Shown here one piece after another: positions 27,066-35,495 of a stretch of 64,000 bases of DNA. Where the stretch lies: NCBI GenBank assembly GCA_942491145.1, contig CALOBC010000060.1, forward strand, positions 83,413 through 147,412, in the 5' to 3' direction. The notes under the pieces are model-generated. The model did not search any database. It was not told the DNA's origin and worked only from the letters and a program-made list of their open reading frames with translations. Both the position numbers and the translations under genes were made by a program. The stretch comes from CAXQUZ01 sp942491145 (GTDB taxonomy: Bacteria > Myxococcota_A > UBA796 > UBA2385). Numbering within the stretch: position 1 is the first letter of the stretch; each line of letters begins with the position of its first letter.

Positions 27066-27959
27066 TCAGGACTCGAAGCGCTCACCCACGCGAATGGAGC
27101 GCTGACCGTTGGAGTGGCCGGGCTCGCCGTGAAAGAGCGTGCGCCCATTCACCCGAACAACAGCACCGTCGATGGGGCCCAGCGGCACTAGATCGCCGAT
27201 CCGCAGACGCTGGAGATCACGGACCCGCATCGGCAGCCGCGCCATCTCAGCGACCACATCCACCTCGACCGGGAGCACCCGATGCATGGCAGGCTCACGA
27301 CTCTCGGGCTTCTTCGTGCCGTCGGTCTTGGACTGGTTCAGCCCCCGGAGGGTCTGGACCGGAATCGCCACGGCGAGGTTGCCGTATGGCTCTTCTTCGG
27401 TGCCAAGGCTGAGCACGGACAGGTAGACATCTTCTTGTGCGCTGCTCAGGTCGATGACCCGACCATTGCCTGGCCCCCCATCCAACACCACCGTTGGCGC
27501 AACACCACTTGGCCACGCCTTCTGAATGTCGATGACCAGATCGTCCATGAGGCGCCGTGAGATCTTGCCCTCCACGGGGCTAAGCTGGCGGGGCTCATCA
27601 CTGACCTCTTCCTCTTCTGCCTCGTCGTCTGACTCGCCGTCGTCTCCGAGCATGGCGCCGATGATGCGCGTCAAGAGAGAGCGCTGGACCGCCAAACCAC
27701 CAGCCAGCATCGCCTTGTCAAACCGGACAAGGCTGAAGATGCCGGACGCGTCGATGCCCTCGACGGACTTGATCTGGCCGAGGTCTACGGCCGTGACTGA
27801 CTCGATGCCCACCACAAAGTTGGCGGAGGTCCGATTGACCAGACGTGCGCGAACGCGGGCACCAAGCAAGCGGAAGTACTCTTCCACCGCCGGGAGCTCG
27901 TCCTCGCCATCGTTGCTGCGGTTCACCAGCAGCATGGTGCTGGGCTCCAGCTCGGTCAT
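27066..27959 (-). CDS. fliM: Flagellar switch protein FliM (divergent)
   Basis: A 297-residue protein assigned to FliM by position between fliL and fliN and by its CheC-like middle domain and C-terminal SpoA domain (HRVLPVEVDVVAEMARLPMR, GDLVPLGPIDGAVVRVNGR). It lacks the N-terminal EIDALL-type peptide that binds phospho-CheY, beginning instead MTELEPSTMLLVNRSNDGED. An acidic insert (residues about 114-125, EAEEEEVSDE) replaces part of the usual GGxG region. I chose the ATG at 27959, after CGGGAG; the longer frame to 27992 adds no CheY motif either. Confidence 0.87.
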   Translation of the reverse strand: MTELEPSTMLLVNRSNDGEDELPAVEEYFRLLGARVRARLVNRTSANFVVGIESVTAVDLGQIKSVEGIDASGIFSLVRFDKAMLAGGLAVQRSLLTRIIGAMLGDDGESDDEAEEEEVSDEPRQLSPVEGKISRRLMDDLVIDIQKAWPSGVAPTVVLDGGPGNGRVIDLSSAQEDVYLSVLSLGTEEEPYGNLAVAIPVQTLRGLNQSKTDGTKKPESREPAMHRVLPVEVDVVAEMARLPMRVRDLQRLRIGDLVPLGPIDGAVVRVNGRTLFHGEPGHSNGQRSIRVGERFES

Positions 27960-28028
27960 GTCGCTCGCTCCCGCATGTTCACGCCCAGGCACGGGCTGCC
28001 AAATTGGACCGGCAGTCCGGACCGCCGA

Positions 28029-28574
28029 CTACTCGACCACAAACTCGGTGAAGTACACGCGGGTGATCTTGCCACCGCTGTCTTCGAGTATGGCATTGAC
28101 GTTGCGGTGAACTTCATCCCGCAGCCGCAGCTTGCCGTTGGTGCCGTCCACCTCGAGAAAAGTGTAGTCGCTTGCGAGAGTGATGATGGAGTCACGAATC
28201 TGGGCGGTGTGGTCCGCAACCAGCAGGCCAATGCCACTCTGGCCTTCCAGCGCGATCTTCATGACCAGCTTCCGCCCGCCCGCGCTGTCACGCAGGTTGA
28301 GCGTGAAGGTCTCCAAGTCGATGACTTCGTTCTTTGGCCGCACCGCCGCCGAGTTGGGCGAAGCCCCGGCACCCTCAGCGCCCGCTTCCCCTGCAGCAGC
28401 ACCATCGGCGGCTCCGTCAGCGGGCTTGTCCGTGCCACCGAAGAAATTCATCGCTGCAGCGCCGCCTGCACCGCCCAGAATCAGGGCAAGCAGTGCCGTC
28501 CCAATGATGGGAATGAGGTTCGACTTGCGCTTTGGTTCGACGGCGGCCTCTTCGGTCACCTCTTCATCGGCCAT
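28029..28574 (-). CDS. fliL: Flagellar basal body protein FliL
   Basis: A 181-residue bitopic inner-membrane protein that sits by the stators. A charged N-terminus is followed by a membrane helix (about 20-43, LIPIIGTALLALILGGAGGA), a long Ala/Gly-rich linker and the periplasmic FliL domain with IDLETFTLNLRD and RLRDEVHRNVNAIL. Overlaps the end of motB by 11 bases. Confidence 0.9.
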   Translation of the reverse strand: MADEEVTEEAAVEPKRKSNLIPIIGTALLALILGGAGGAAAMNFFGGTDKPADGAADGAAAGEAGAEGAGASPNSAAVRPKNEVIDLETFTLNLRDSAGGRKLVMKIALEGQSGIGLLVADHTAQIRDSIITLASDYTFLEVDGTNGKLRLRDEVHRNVNAILEDSGGKITRVYFTEFVVE

Positions 28575-29325
28575 TCATCCCTCCCGAGAGGCGTCTTACC
28601 TCGTAAAGGGCATCATACGCCAACGGACTCTCGGACTGGATCACCAGCTCCACACGGCGGTCCCATGCGTCGTCGCCGGCCACGGGGTTGCTGGGTCGGA
28701 ACTCGCCAAAGCCCTGAGCTTCGAGCTTCTGGCCTGGCATGCCCTTCTCCTGCATCGCGACCACGACGCTCACAGCCCGGAGTGCAGACAGCTCCCAGTT
28801 CCCTCGAGTCTCGCCCGTTGCGTCCGTGTGGCCCTCGATCTTCACGTGGACCGGGTCGTCGGCCAGAACTCGCGAGAGATCGGACAACATCGAGAATGCC
28901 GCTGGGTGGAGCTTTGCGCTGCCTGGCGCAAACAGCACCCGATCGTCCAAAGACACGCGGACCTCTGTGCGGGTTCGCGTCATCTTCACCATCGAGTCGG
29001 AGACGTGGTGCGCCAGCTCCTCCCGGATGCGGGACATGACCGGCTCCAGACGATCCGGCTCCTGCAGCTCTTTGGGTTGCTGCGCGGTCTCTTCTCGTTG
29101 GCCCACCAACATGGTGTTTCGGCCATCGACCCCGAGGGCGAGCCGAATCGACTCGAACACGGCCTCGACGCGGCCTGGATCGTCGAAGGTGGCCATCGCC
29201 AGCAACATGACGAAGAAGGTCAGCAGCAGGGTCACCATGTCGGAGTAGGTGACCATCCAGAATGGGGCAGAGGGGCCACCCCCATCATCGGACTTGCTCT
29301 CGCGGCGCTGTTTCTTTTCAGACAT
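28564..29325 (-). CDS. motB: Flagellar stator protein MotB
   Basis: A 253-residue stator subunit. Basic N-terminus, one membrane helix (about 24-48) with the proton-binding aspartate D29 in YSDMVTLLLTFFVMLLA, a plug/linker region and a C-terminal OmpA-like peptidoglycan-binding domain (IEGHTDATGETRGNWELSAL, cut at 20). The Asp with no obvious sodium-type signature fits a proton motor, but ion choice cannot be settled by eye. Lies 66 bases after motA. Confidence 0.94.
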   Translation of the reverse strand: MSEKKQRRESKSDDGGGPSAPFWMVTYSDMVTLLLTFFVMLLAMATFDDPGRVEAVFESIRLALGVDGRNTMLVGQREETAQQPKELQEPDRLEPVMSRIREELAHHVSDSMVKMTRTRTEVRVSLDDRVLFAPGSAKLHPAAFSMLSDLSRVLADDPVHVKIEGHTDATGETRGNWELSALRAVSVVVAMQEKGMPGQKLEAQGFGEFRPSNPVAGDDAWDRRVELVIQSESPLAYDALYEVRRLSGGMNGR

Positions 29326-29391
29326 GACCTGCTCCGTGGGCCTGTGGGGCGACGCTCAACCGCGAAGCGCGGCGCACGTCGCTTCCTGGGC

Positions 29392-30156
29392 TCAGCTCGC
29401 TTCGCTCAGCCGCTCGTGGGGCGGAAGCTGGGCGTTGAGGCGGTCGACCAGGAATCGGGGGCTCTCCCCCGCCAGAATCGACAGCAGACCCTGCACGATG
29501 AGGTTTTTTTCGTTCAGTTCCTCGGCGCTGCGGACCTGGACCTTGTGGGCCATGGGCAGCGCAAAGACGTTCGCCAGAACGGACCCGTACAGGGTGGTCA
29601 ACAACGCGACCGCCATGGCAGGACCGATGGCAGACGGGTCGTCCAGCGCTTGGAGCATCTGGACAAGGCCGATCAGCGTGCCGATCATGCCCATCGCAGG
29701 CGCAAAGGTGCCGAACTGCTCAAGGAAGTCAGCGCCGTCTTTGTGTCGCTCCGTGATCTTGTCGATCTCGTTGTAGAGCACTTCTTCGATGGCGGACGGG
29801 TCGTGCCCGTCCACGACCATCTGGATGCCCTTCTTCAGGAACTCATCCTCTTGGTCGCTCGCCATGTCTTCAAGGACCAGCACGCCCTCTCGTCGGGCCC
29901 GGCTCGACATCTCCCTCATGAGCTGAAGAACTTGTTCAGGTTTGCGCGGTTCTTGGGTGAAGGCCTTCTTTGTGATCGCGATCGCGCCTTTCACCCGGTA
30001 GCCGGGGAAACACACGAACATGATCGAGACGGTACCCAGCCCGACAATCAGGACGGAGGGCACGTCGATGAAGGCATCCAGTGGCCCGCCGACCAAAATC
30101 GCAGCAACGATGAGAAACATCGTCACGACTAGTCCAGCAATGGTTGCAATGTCCAT
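29392..30156 (-). CDS. motA: Flagellar stator protein MotA
   Basis: A 254-residue polytopic stator subunit. The conserved C-terminal membrane pair (GTFAPAMGMIGTLIGLVQML, then ALLTTLYGSVLANVFALP) and cytoplasmic loop with RREG and acidic residues that face FliG are present. I chose the ATG at 30156 (MDIATIAGLVVTMFLIVAAI), preceded by AGGCGAGGAATC, over a longer frame whose leader would be non-conserved. Confidence 0.95.
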   Translation of the reverse strand: MDIATIAGLVVTMFLIVAAILVGGPLDAFIDVPSVLIVGLGTVSIMFVCFPGYRVKGAIAITKKAFTQEPRKPEQVLQLMREMSSRARREGVLVLEDMASDQEDEFLKKGIQMVVDGHDPSAIEEVLYNEIDKITERHKDGADFLEQFGTFAPAMGMIGTLIGLVQMLQALDDPSAIGPAMAVALLTTLYGSVLANVFALPMAHKVQVRSAEELNEKNLIVQGLLSILAGESPRFLVDRLNAQLPPHERLSEAS

Positions 30157-30226
30157 GATTCCTCGCCTTGCATCCGGAATCGGAGCATTGAGCGGCCGGC
30201 TTGAGGCCGAGACGCAGGCTTCTTCT

Positions 30227-30285
30227 GCGTGGCCCATCGGGGGCCACGCCCACGGTCCCCTACTGCCGGCTTCCCGAAGCGGTAG
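30227..30285 (-). repeat. Two tandem hairpins between flgE and motA
   Basis: A perfect 9-base-pair inverted repeat (30227-30235 with 30241-30249, loop ATCGG) is followed on the plus map by a second stem of about 7 pairs (30260-30266 with 30279-30285). There is no T-run, so mRNA processing, stabilisation or partial termination between hook and stator genes are all possible. Confidence 0.5.
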
Positions 30286-30318
30286 GCACGGCGGCGAGGG
30301 GGCGCAGAGAAGCGCGCA

Positions 30319-31686
30319 TCAGACCAGCTGAACGAGCTCTTGGAGGGTGCTGTTGGCGGTGTCGAGCATCCGCGCGTTGGCCTGGTAGATCCGCTGCGCA
30401 GTGATCATAGTCACGAACTCTTTCTCGAGATCGACATTGCTCTCCTCGACGGCGTTCCCTGCGATGCGGCCGCGACCACCGGTGTCTGCGGCGCCGAGTG
30501 CAGCGCTGCCCGATGCGAGGGTCTCCCGGAACAGCGTGTTGCCGACCCGCTCCAGCTCGGCATTCGCGTTGAAGCGGGCGAGCACGACCTGGCCCAGCAC
30601 ATACTCTTCACCATTCGAGTAGCTGCCCGAGACGACGCCGTCAGGATCGACGCTGAGGCTAGTGAGAATCCCCGGGGGCACACCATCCTGAGCGATGCCC
30701 GATACAGCGGAGGTGCCCGCGATGCCTCGCACCAAGCCATCACCCGTATAGGTTGTGGTGGCATAGTCGTACCCGAAGTCGTAGTCGATCGTCTGGGGAT
30801 CAGCGCCGCTGAAATTCCAGCCAGTCGTGAGGTTGACCGTGGGCACTTGCACAGCATCGAGCTGGCCGGTGCCGTCGAAGTCGACCGTGCCGTTGGCGAT
30901 CTCGAAGGCGTAGCCGTCGTCTAGGGTGGTCCCGGACGGGCTGTCCACCCGTCCACCATCCACAACCACGGAGTAGTTCCACTGGCTGGTGCCGGTGGTC
31001 GCATTGAAGCCGTTGTATTCCCACAGCAGGGTCGCTTCGTGGGGGTTGCCCAGGCTGTCGTAGATGGTGACCGAGGTGGCAAAATCGGAAGCGTTGGCGG
31101 CATCTTCCAGCGTGGCGGAGCCAGAAGCCGCAGTACCGGCCAGCGTCAGCGCGGACACGCCGCCGGTGATCGTAGTGATCGTGGCGTCGAGGGTCGCGGA
31201 CAGCGCGATGGTCTCGGTGGGCGAGGGCTGAACAGAGTCGAGGCGCACTTGGAGGTCGCCAACCGTGGCGCCCAGCGTGCCGAGCTGGTCGACATTGTAG
31301 CCCTGAAGGCCGTAGCCCTGAGCATTGACAACGAATCCTTCGTTGTCCAGGTAGAACTGGCCAGCGCGGGTGTAGAAGTCCGACTCCCCGTCGTTCACCA
31401 CGAAGAACCCGTCACCACTGATGGCGAGGTCCAACGGATTCTCGCTACCGTTCACCGCACCCTGGCCGAAGAGGGTCTGGAGGTTGTTCAGGCCGGCGCC
31501 GGATCCGATCTGAGCGGGACCCGCGAGTCCAAACACATCTTGTGGGAGGTAGTCCGCAAACTCAGCACGGGCGCCCTTGAACCCAATTGTGTTCATGTTG
31601 GCGATGTTGTCGCCGATGACTTCCAGGGTGCTGCTGGACGTGCCGAGCCCCGAAGCTGCGGTGTTCATGGATGTGAAGAGGGACAT
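30319..31686 (-). CDS. flgE: Flagellar hook protein FlgE
   Basis: A 455-residue hook subunit. N-terminal rod-type heptad region (MSLFTSMNTAASGLGTSSST, DNIANMNTIGFKGARAEF), the FlgE/F/G middle domain (ISGDGFFVVND), Thr/Gly-rich hook domains, and the C-terminal NVDLEKEFVTMITAQRIYQA signature. Longer than FlgF/FlgG, as expected of a hook. GGAG is 7 bases before the ATG. A gap of 177 bases separates it from the upstream TIGR02530-type gene. Confidence 0.93.
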   Translation of the reverse strand: MSLFTSMNTAASGLGTSSSTLEVIGDNIANMNTIGFKGARAEFADYLPQDVFGLAGPAQIGSGAGLNNLQTLFGQGAVNGSENPLDLAISGDGFFVVNDGESDFYTRAGQFYLDNEGFVVNAQGYGLQGYNVDQLGTLGATVGDLQVRLDSVQPSPTETIALSATLDATITTITGGVSALTLAGTAASGSATLEDAANASDFATSVTIYDSLGNPHEATLLWEYNGFNATTGTSQWNYSVVVDGGRVDSPSGTTLDDGYAFEIANGTVDFDGTGQLDAVQVPTVNLTTGWNFSGADPQTIDYDFGYDYATTTYTGDGLVRGIAGTSAVSGIAQDGVPPGILTSLSVDPDGVVSGSYSNGEEYVLGQVVLARFNANAELERVGNTLFRETLASGSAALGAADTGGRGRIAGNAVEESNVDLEKEFVTMITAQRIYQANARMLDTANSTLQELVQLV

Positions 31687-31863
31687 GGAAGTCTCCGCCT
31701 GGTCTGGATGGGTGGGGTCTGGAAAGCGGGCACTTCGGGCCGCGCCTGGGAGGCCTCCGCTGGAAACAAGTCCATTGGTCCGGCCTGAGTGTACCGACGG
31801 CTGGCTGGGCGCCAGCTCCGGTGTCCGTGAACGTTGGGCGTGGTGGGTCGCTGATGCAGATGC

Positions 31864-32340
31864 TCAGCGAAGTACCATCGCAGAGTCAATGTTGGTGAAG
31901 GTGCTGCCGACCGCTTCTTTGCGAGACATTGCAGTGATGACGGTGCGTTTTTCCACACCGACGATGAAGGCTTTTTCGCCCATCAACAGCAAGCTCGACC
32001 GCGCCTTTCGGGCAGTGAGGCTGTCGATGGCGTCGGAGAGGAGCTCCAACTCCGTGTCGTCGAGCTCAATGCCCCGGCTGCGGATTCGGCCAGTCGCGTG
32101 GCGCGAGAACCGAACGTCCGGGAGGTCCCCGTCGCCGAGGAGCTCTTCGGTGGTGTCCGCGTCGGGATCGGCGCGCACTGCACCGCTCAGAATCCGCTCG
32201 AGGGCTTGCTCGAAAGGGGCACCGCTGGTCGTGCCATCGATGCCCCGGCGTCCCGGTTCAGCGACGCTGACCTGGCGAACTCCGGATCGTATCGACCGCG
32301 AGTAGTTCAGGGTGTCAATGCTGGTGGCATCGACGCTCAT
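31864..32340 (-). CDS. Flagellar operon protein (TIGR02530-type)
   Basis: A 158-residue protein whose C-terminal half matches the small flagellar-operon family found next to flgD and flgE: VRFSRHATGRIRSRGIELDD, ARSSLLLMGEKAFIVGVEKR and TVITAMSRKEAVGSTFTNID. The N-terminal half is a low-complexity extension. Role not established; gene order suggests hook assembly. Overlaps the flgD stop (ATGA). Confidence 0.82.
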   Translation of the reverse strand: MSVDATSIDTLNYSRSIRSGVRQVSVAEPGRRGIDGTTSGAPFEQALERILSGAVRADPDADTTEELLGDGDLPDVRFSRHATGRIRSRGIELDDTELELLSDAIDSLTARKARSSLLLMGEKAFIVGVEKRTVITAMSRKEAVGSTFTNIDSAMVLR

Positions 32341-33059
32341 CCCGCAGCCTCGTCAGTTCCGTCGGAGTCTGGGTCGGCGGCAGCTTCGGCGTCTTCCTTC
32401 GTGCTGAAAACCTCGAGGATGTCGCCGAGACCGAGCGGCACGCCCTGGATGCTGGGCTCCGGGGCGCCGGTCACGAAGGACATGCCGTCGATCTCGCCGA
32501 TGACCAGCGTGGTGACCTCGACAGGCTCGCCGGAGCTGGACTCGGCGGAGATGGAGAAGCTGTAGGTGCCCTCGTCCATGTCGCCGGAGATGCCGTTGCC
32601 ATCCCACGAATAGGAGCCTTCACCCGGTGACAGGGCGCCAAGCTCTTCGGTGTAGACCACCGAACCGGACTCGTCGGTGATGGTGATGGTTGCGCTGCAG
32701 TCCTGCGGCGCGTCGTAGTAGAGGTCGACCGAGCCATCTCCGGAGTAGTGGAACGAGTCGCCGTAGGCCTTGACCTGCTTGCCCAGGAGCTGGGTCATCG
32801 ACGCGTTGTTCATCGACGCCATCGCCAAGTACAGCGACTCCAACGCAGAGTTTGCGTTGGTGAGCTGCTCGAGGGACGAGAACTGGGCCAGCTGGGCGAC
32901 AAACTCTTCGTTCGCCTGGGGCTCCAGCGGGTTCTGGTGCTGAAGCTGCGTCACAAGGAGCTTCATGAAGGAGTCTTCACCCAACTCCGACCCGCCCTGG
33001 GTCTGCGGCTGAGACTGGAGTTCCTGGAAGCTGGCGACGTTGTCAATCGAGATACTCAT
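32337..33059 (-). CDS. flgD: Hook capping protein FlgD
   Basis: A 240-residue scaffold for hook assembly. The N-terminus has the export/rod-binding pattern LGEDSFMKLLVTQLQHQNPL, followed by QLAQFSSLEQL and a Tudor/Fn3-like C-terminal half (SWDGNGISGDMDEGTYSFSI). The end is acidic and Ala-rich. Three bases after fliK. Confidence 0.92.
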   Translation of the reverse strand: MSISIDNVASFQELQSQPQTQGGSELGEDSFMKLLVTQLQHQNPLEPQANEEFVAQLAQFSSLEQLTNANSALESLYLAMASMNNASMTQLLGKQVKAYGDSFHYSGDGSVDLYYDAPQDCSATITITDESGSVVYTEELGALSPGEGSYSWDGNGISGDMDEGTYSFSISAESSSGEPVEVTTLVIGEIDGMSFVTGAPEPSIQGVPLGLGDILEVFSTKEDAEAAADPDSDGTDEAAG

Positions 33060-33062
33060 TGG

Positions 33063-34505
33063 TCAGACCCTGCGGTTGAGGAGGCCACCAGCACCATCAA
33101 GTGTGGCGGTGGGCAGTTCGTCGGGCGCGTCAGATGGGAGCTCGTCGGCGGGGCTGTCCGAAGATGCATCGTCCCAGCTCGACGCATCCTCAGCCTGGGC
33201 ATCAAAAGAGGCAAGGCCTCCGGAGTCATCGTGCCGCAGGGCGTTGTCGATCTCTGGTTCCATCGCCTGAAGCTGGCTGACCACATCGCGGGGAGCGCGC
33301 AGCTCCACAGCGTAGCCGTCGGCTTCTCGGTGGACTGAGATGCGCAGGTGTTGGTCCCCGTCCCGGACCTTGACCTCGAGACGGGTGGGCACTGGAGCAG
33401 GGACCACAAACGCGCGCACTCCCCGCGGCTCGACGGTCGGTGCCGTCATCGCCTTTGCGATGGGCAATGTAGAGCTGGACGGGCGAGATGTGGGTGAGTC
33501 CACGACTGCGGACGTGTCGCCGGCGAGCACCGGGGCCGTCCCTTGAGGCAGCCCACCGGCCCGATCGGACACAGTCGACGCGACAGCCGCTGCCACACGG
33601 AGTGACGGCGTCGCTTCCGCATCTCCCCCACCGTTGAGCCAAGGGGTCGCCGAGAACGTTGATGCTTGCGCGGGCTTGGCAGGTGCTGACGGCGCCGATC
33701 GAGCTCCGGCAGCAGGCGAGGGTGAGCCCCTCATGGCCCCAGGGCGGGGCACCAGCTTCATTGTCGCAGCAGGAGCCACAGGCTGGGGTGCCGGACGCAC
33801 CACGTGGGTGCTGTTGGGCCGGGCCACTTGCGGCTTGGCTTCCGGCAGCGTCTGGCCGTCAGAAAGGGCAGGCCGATCAGCGGGCACTGCACCAGGGAGC
33901 GTGGGTGCAGACTGGGGGGTGGCCGGCGGCTTCAGCGAAGCGGGCGCGGGGGGGGGCGGCAGATTGGCCTCGGGCGTGCTCAGCCACGGGGTTGACGAAA
34001 GCGTCGATATGGTCGACGTCTTCATCAAAGGCGTCAGCGTGGCCTTCGGGGCAAGTGCGGCGATATCAGCAGGCGCTCGAGCGTTGGGGTTCATCACGCG
34101 CACGGCGACTGAACCCGGCGCTGGCGACGGCGCGGGACTGGCCAGGACCTTCGGGGAGGCAAAGCCGTTTCGGGGCGAAGTGCCCAGGCCCGGTGCGTGG
34201 GCAGCCCAGGACAAGCTCGGGATGGGCTGGCGTCCCGTTGGCACCGTCGCGACAGGAACTCGAGCTTGCTGGGCGCTCGGCACGAAGCCGGCCACGGCGA
34301 GCGCAGCTGCAAATGGCGCATCGGAAACATTATCGAGCAACGGGGGCAGCTCGCCCCCCAGATCCAACTCAGCGGGTGGCGCATCTGTCGACTCGGGGAG
34401 CGCAACAGGCGCCCCGTCGACGGCCGAGAGTCCCGGAGGTGAACCAACCGGACTCAGCAGCAAGGCCACCGGACCGGGCATGGTGCCGAGTGCGACGTCT
34501 GCCAT
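33063..34505 (-). CDS. fliK: Flagellar hook-length control protein FliK
   Basis: A 480-residue Pro/Ala/Ser-rich protein. The first about 350 residues are low-complexity, as expected of the molecular ruler. The C-terminal globular region (LEVKVRDGDQHLRISVHREA, then VELRAPRDVVSQLQAMEPEI) matches the FliK substrate-switch domain that acts on FlhB. I chose the ATG at 34505, preceded by GGGGAGGGG. Position between the motE-like gene and flgD agrees with the order in Firmicutes. Confidence 0.88.
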   Translation of the reverse strand: MADVALGTMPGPVALLLSPVGSPPGLSAVDGAPVALPESTDAPPAELDLGGELPPLLDNVSDAPFAAALAVAGFVPSAQQARVPVATVPTGRQPIPSLSWAAHAPGLGTSPRNGFASPKVLASPAPSPAPGSVAVRVMNPNARAPADIAALAPKATLTPLMKTSTISTLSSTPWLSTPEANLPPPPAPASLKPPATPQSAPTLPGAVPADRPALSDGQTLPEAKPQVARPNSTHVVRPAPQPVAPAATMKLVPRPGAMRGSPSPAAGARSAPSAPAKPAQASTFSATPWLNGGGDAEATPSLRVAAAVASTVSDRAGGLPQGTAPVLAGDTSAVVDSPTSRPSSSTLPIAKAMTAPTVEPRGVRAFVVPAPVPTRLEVKVRDGDQHLRISVHREADGYAVELRAPRDVVSQLQAMEPEIDNALRHDDSGGLASFDAQAEDASSWDDASSDSPADELPSDAPDELPTATLDGAGGLLNRRV

Positions 34506-34533
34506 CAGACCCCTCCCCTTTCGACAGTGCCAT

Positions 34534-35058
34534 TCACTGGGCCACCAGCGCCGCTTTCCCGATGCGTTCGGCGAGGTACGCCGCGCGCTTGGGATCCATG
34601 GCGGCAAGCGTCTTGCCCGCCTTGCCGCGGTTCATGCGCTCAAGGACCTCGAGGGCGATGTCGTTGTCCGTCACCGTCAGGATGTCGGCAGCTTGGTTGG
34701 GCCGCATGCTCTCGAACATCTTGACCAGCCCGTTGACCCGTTCTTGGCGGTCACCATCGAGGCTTGCCAAGGATGCCCGTACCTGCTCGCGCAGCTCCTG
34801 AAGCTCGATGATGCGCCGCTCGACTTGTTCTTCGGCAGCGCGGACATCAGCTTCGCGTGCCGTGATGGTCTGCTGTCGACGGTTGAGGGACTCTTCCTTG
34901 CGCTGCAGCAACAGCACAAGTTGTTCTTTGCCCCGGTCGGTGCCGGCGCGAAGACCGGCGTCAAGGCCCTCTGGGGCGCCCATCGCAACGGACACGCCGT
35001 AGCCAGCGACCGCGCCTAAGGCGATGGCACCCATGATCATTCCAAGGCTTCGGGTCAT
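34534..35058 (-). CDS. MotE/YlxF-like flagellar protein
   Basis: A 174-residue protein with an N-terminal membrane helix (SLGMIMGAIALGAVAGYGVS), a coiled coil (about 45-110) and a C-terminal MgtE-N/FliG-like segment (MRPNQAADILTVTDNDIALE...AAYLAERIGK). The layout and place between fliJ and fliK match YlxF of Bacillus and the MotE stator chaperone of alphaproteobacteria. ATG at 35058 overlaps the fliJ stop. Confidence 0.75.
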   Translation of the reverse strand: MTRSLGMIMGAIALGAVAGYGVSVAMGAPEGLDAGLRAGTDRGKEQLVLLLQRKEESLNRRQQTITAREADVRAAEEQVERRIIELQELREQVRASLASLDGDRQERVNGLVKMFESMRPNQAADILTVTDNDIALEVLERMNRGKAGKTLAAMDPKRAAYLAERIGKAALVAQ

Positions 35059-35492
35059 CCGCCGTTCTCCCGCCACCATCGCGTCGTTGCAAGTTCGTCT
35101 AGAACACGCCCCACCGCGCGTTTCTCAATGATTGCGACCTCATCGTCGTGTCGCTCAAGCGCAAGCTCGACCACCCGAGAGGCCCGGTCCGCTTCGCGAA
35201 GCATCGCCCTCTTCCGGCTGGCCTCGACCGCGCGTCGCTCAAGGATACCGCGTTCTCGTCGGAGATCGACCTCCAATCTCAGGCGCCAAGCGTGTTGGTG
35301 GGAGATCCAGTGGGCGTGACCCATCTCAACCCCGATTGACTCGGCCTCCCGAGACTGGTCCATGGCATCGTGAATGCCAAAGACCCGACCCTCCTGGTCC
35401 CGACGTGCGAGCTCCGCCTCCGCGAAGCGTTGCTTGGCGACGCGCTTTTCGACAGCACGCACCCGGAGCAATGTAGCGAGAGCCTTTCTCAT
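35055..35492 (-). CDS. fliJ: Flagellar export protein FliJ
   Basis: A 145-residue, almost wholly alpha-helical, charged coiled-coil protein of normal FliJ size, following fliI. FliJ is the central stalk of the export ATPase. Sequence similarity is weak by nature; position decides. AGGAGGTGA precedes the ATG, one of the best ribosome sites in the block. Confidence 0.85.
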   Translation of the reverse strand: MRKALATLLRVRAVEKRVAKQRFAEAELARRDQEGRVFGIHDAMDQSREAESIGVEMGHAHWISHQHAWRLRLEVDLRRERGILERRAVEASRKRAMLREADRASRVVELALERHDDEVAIIEKRAVGRVLDELATTRWWRENGG

Positions 35493-35495
35493 CGG

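Noticed and set aside
33634..35019. 461-codon open frame on the plus strand
   Set aside because: Antisense to fliK and the MotE-like gene; reflects the Pro/Ala-rich codons of fliK.
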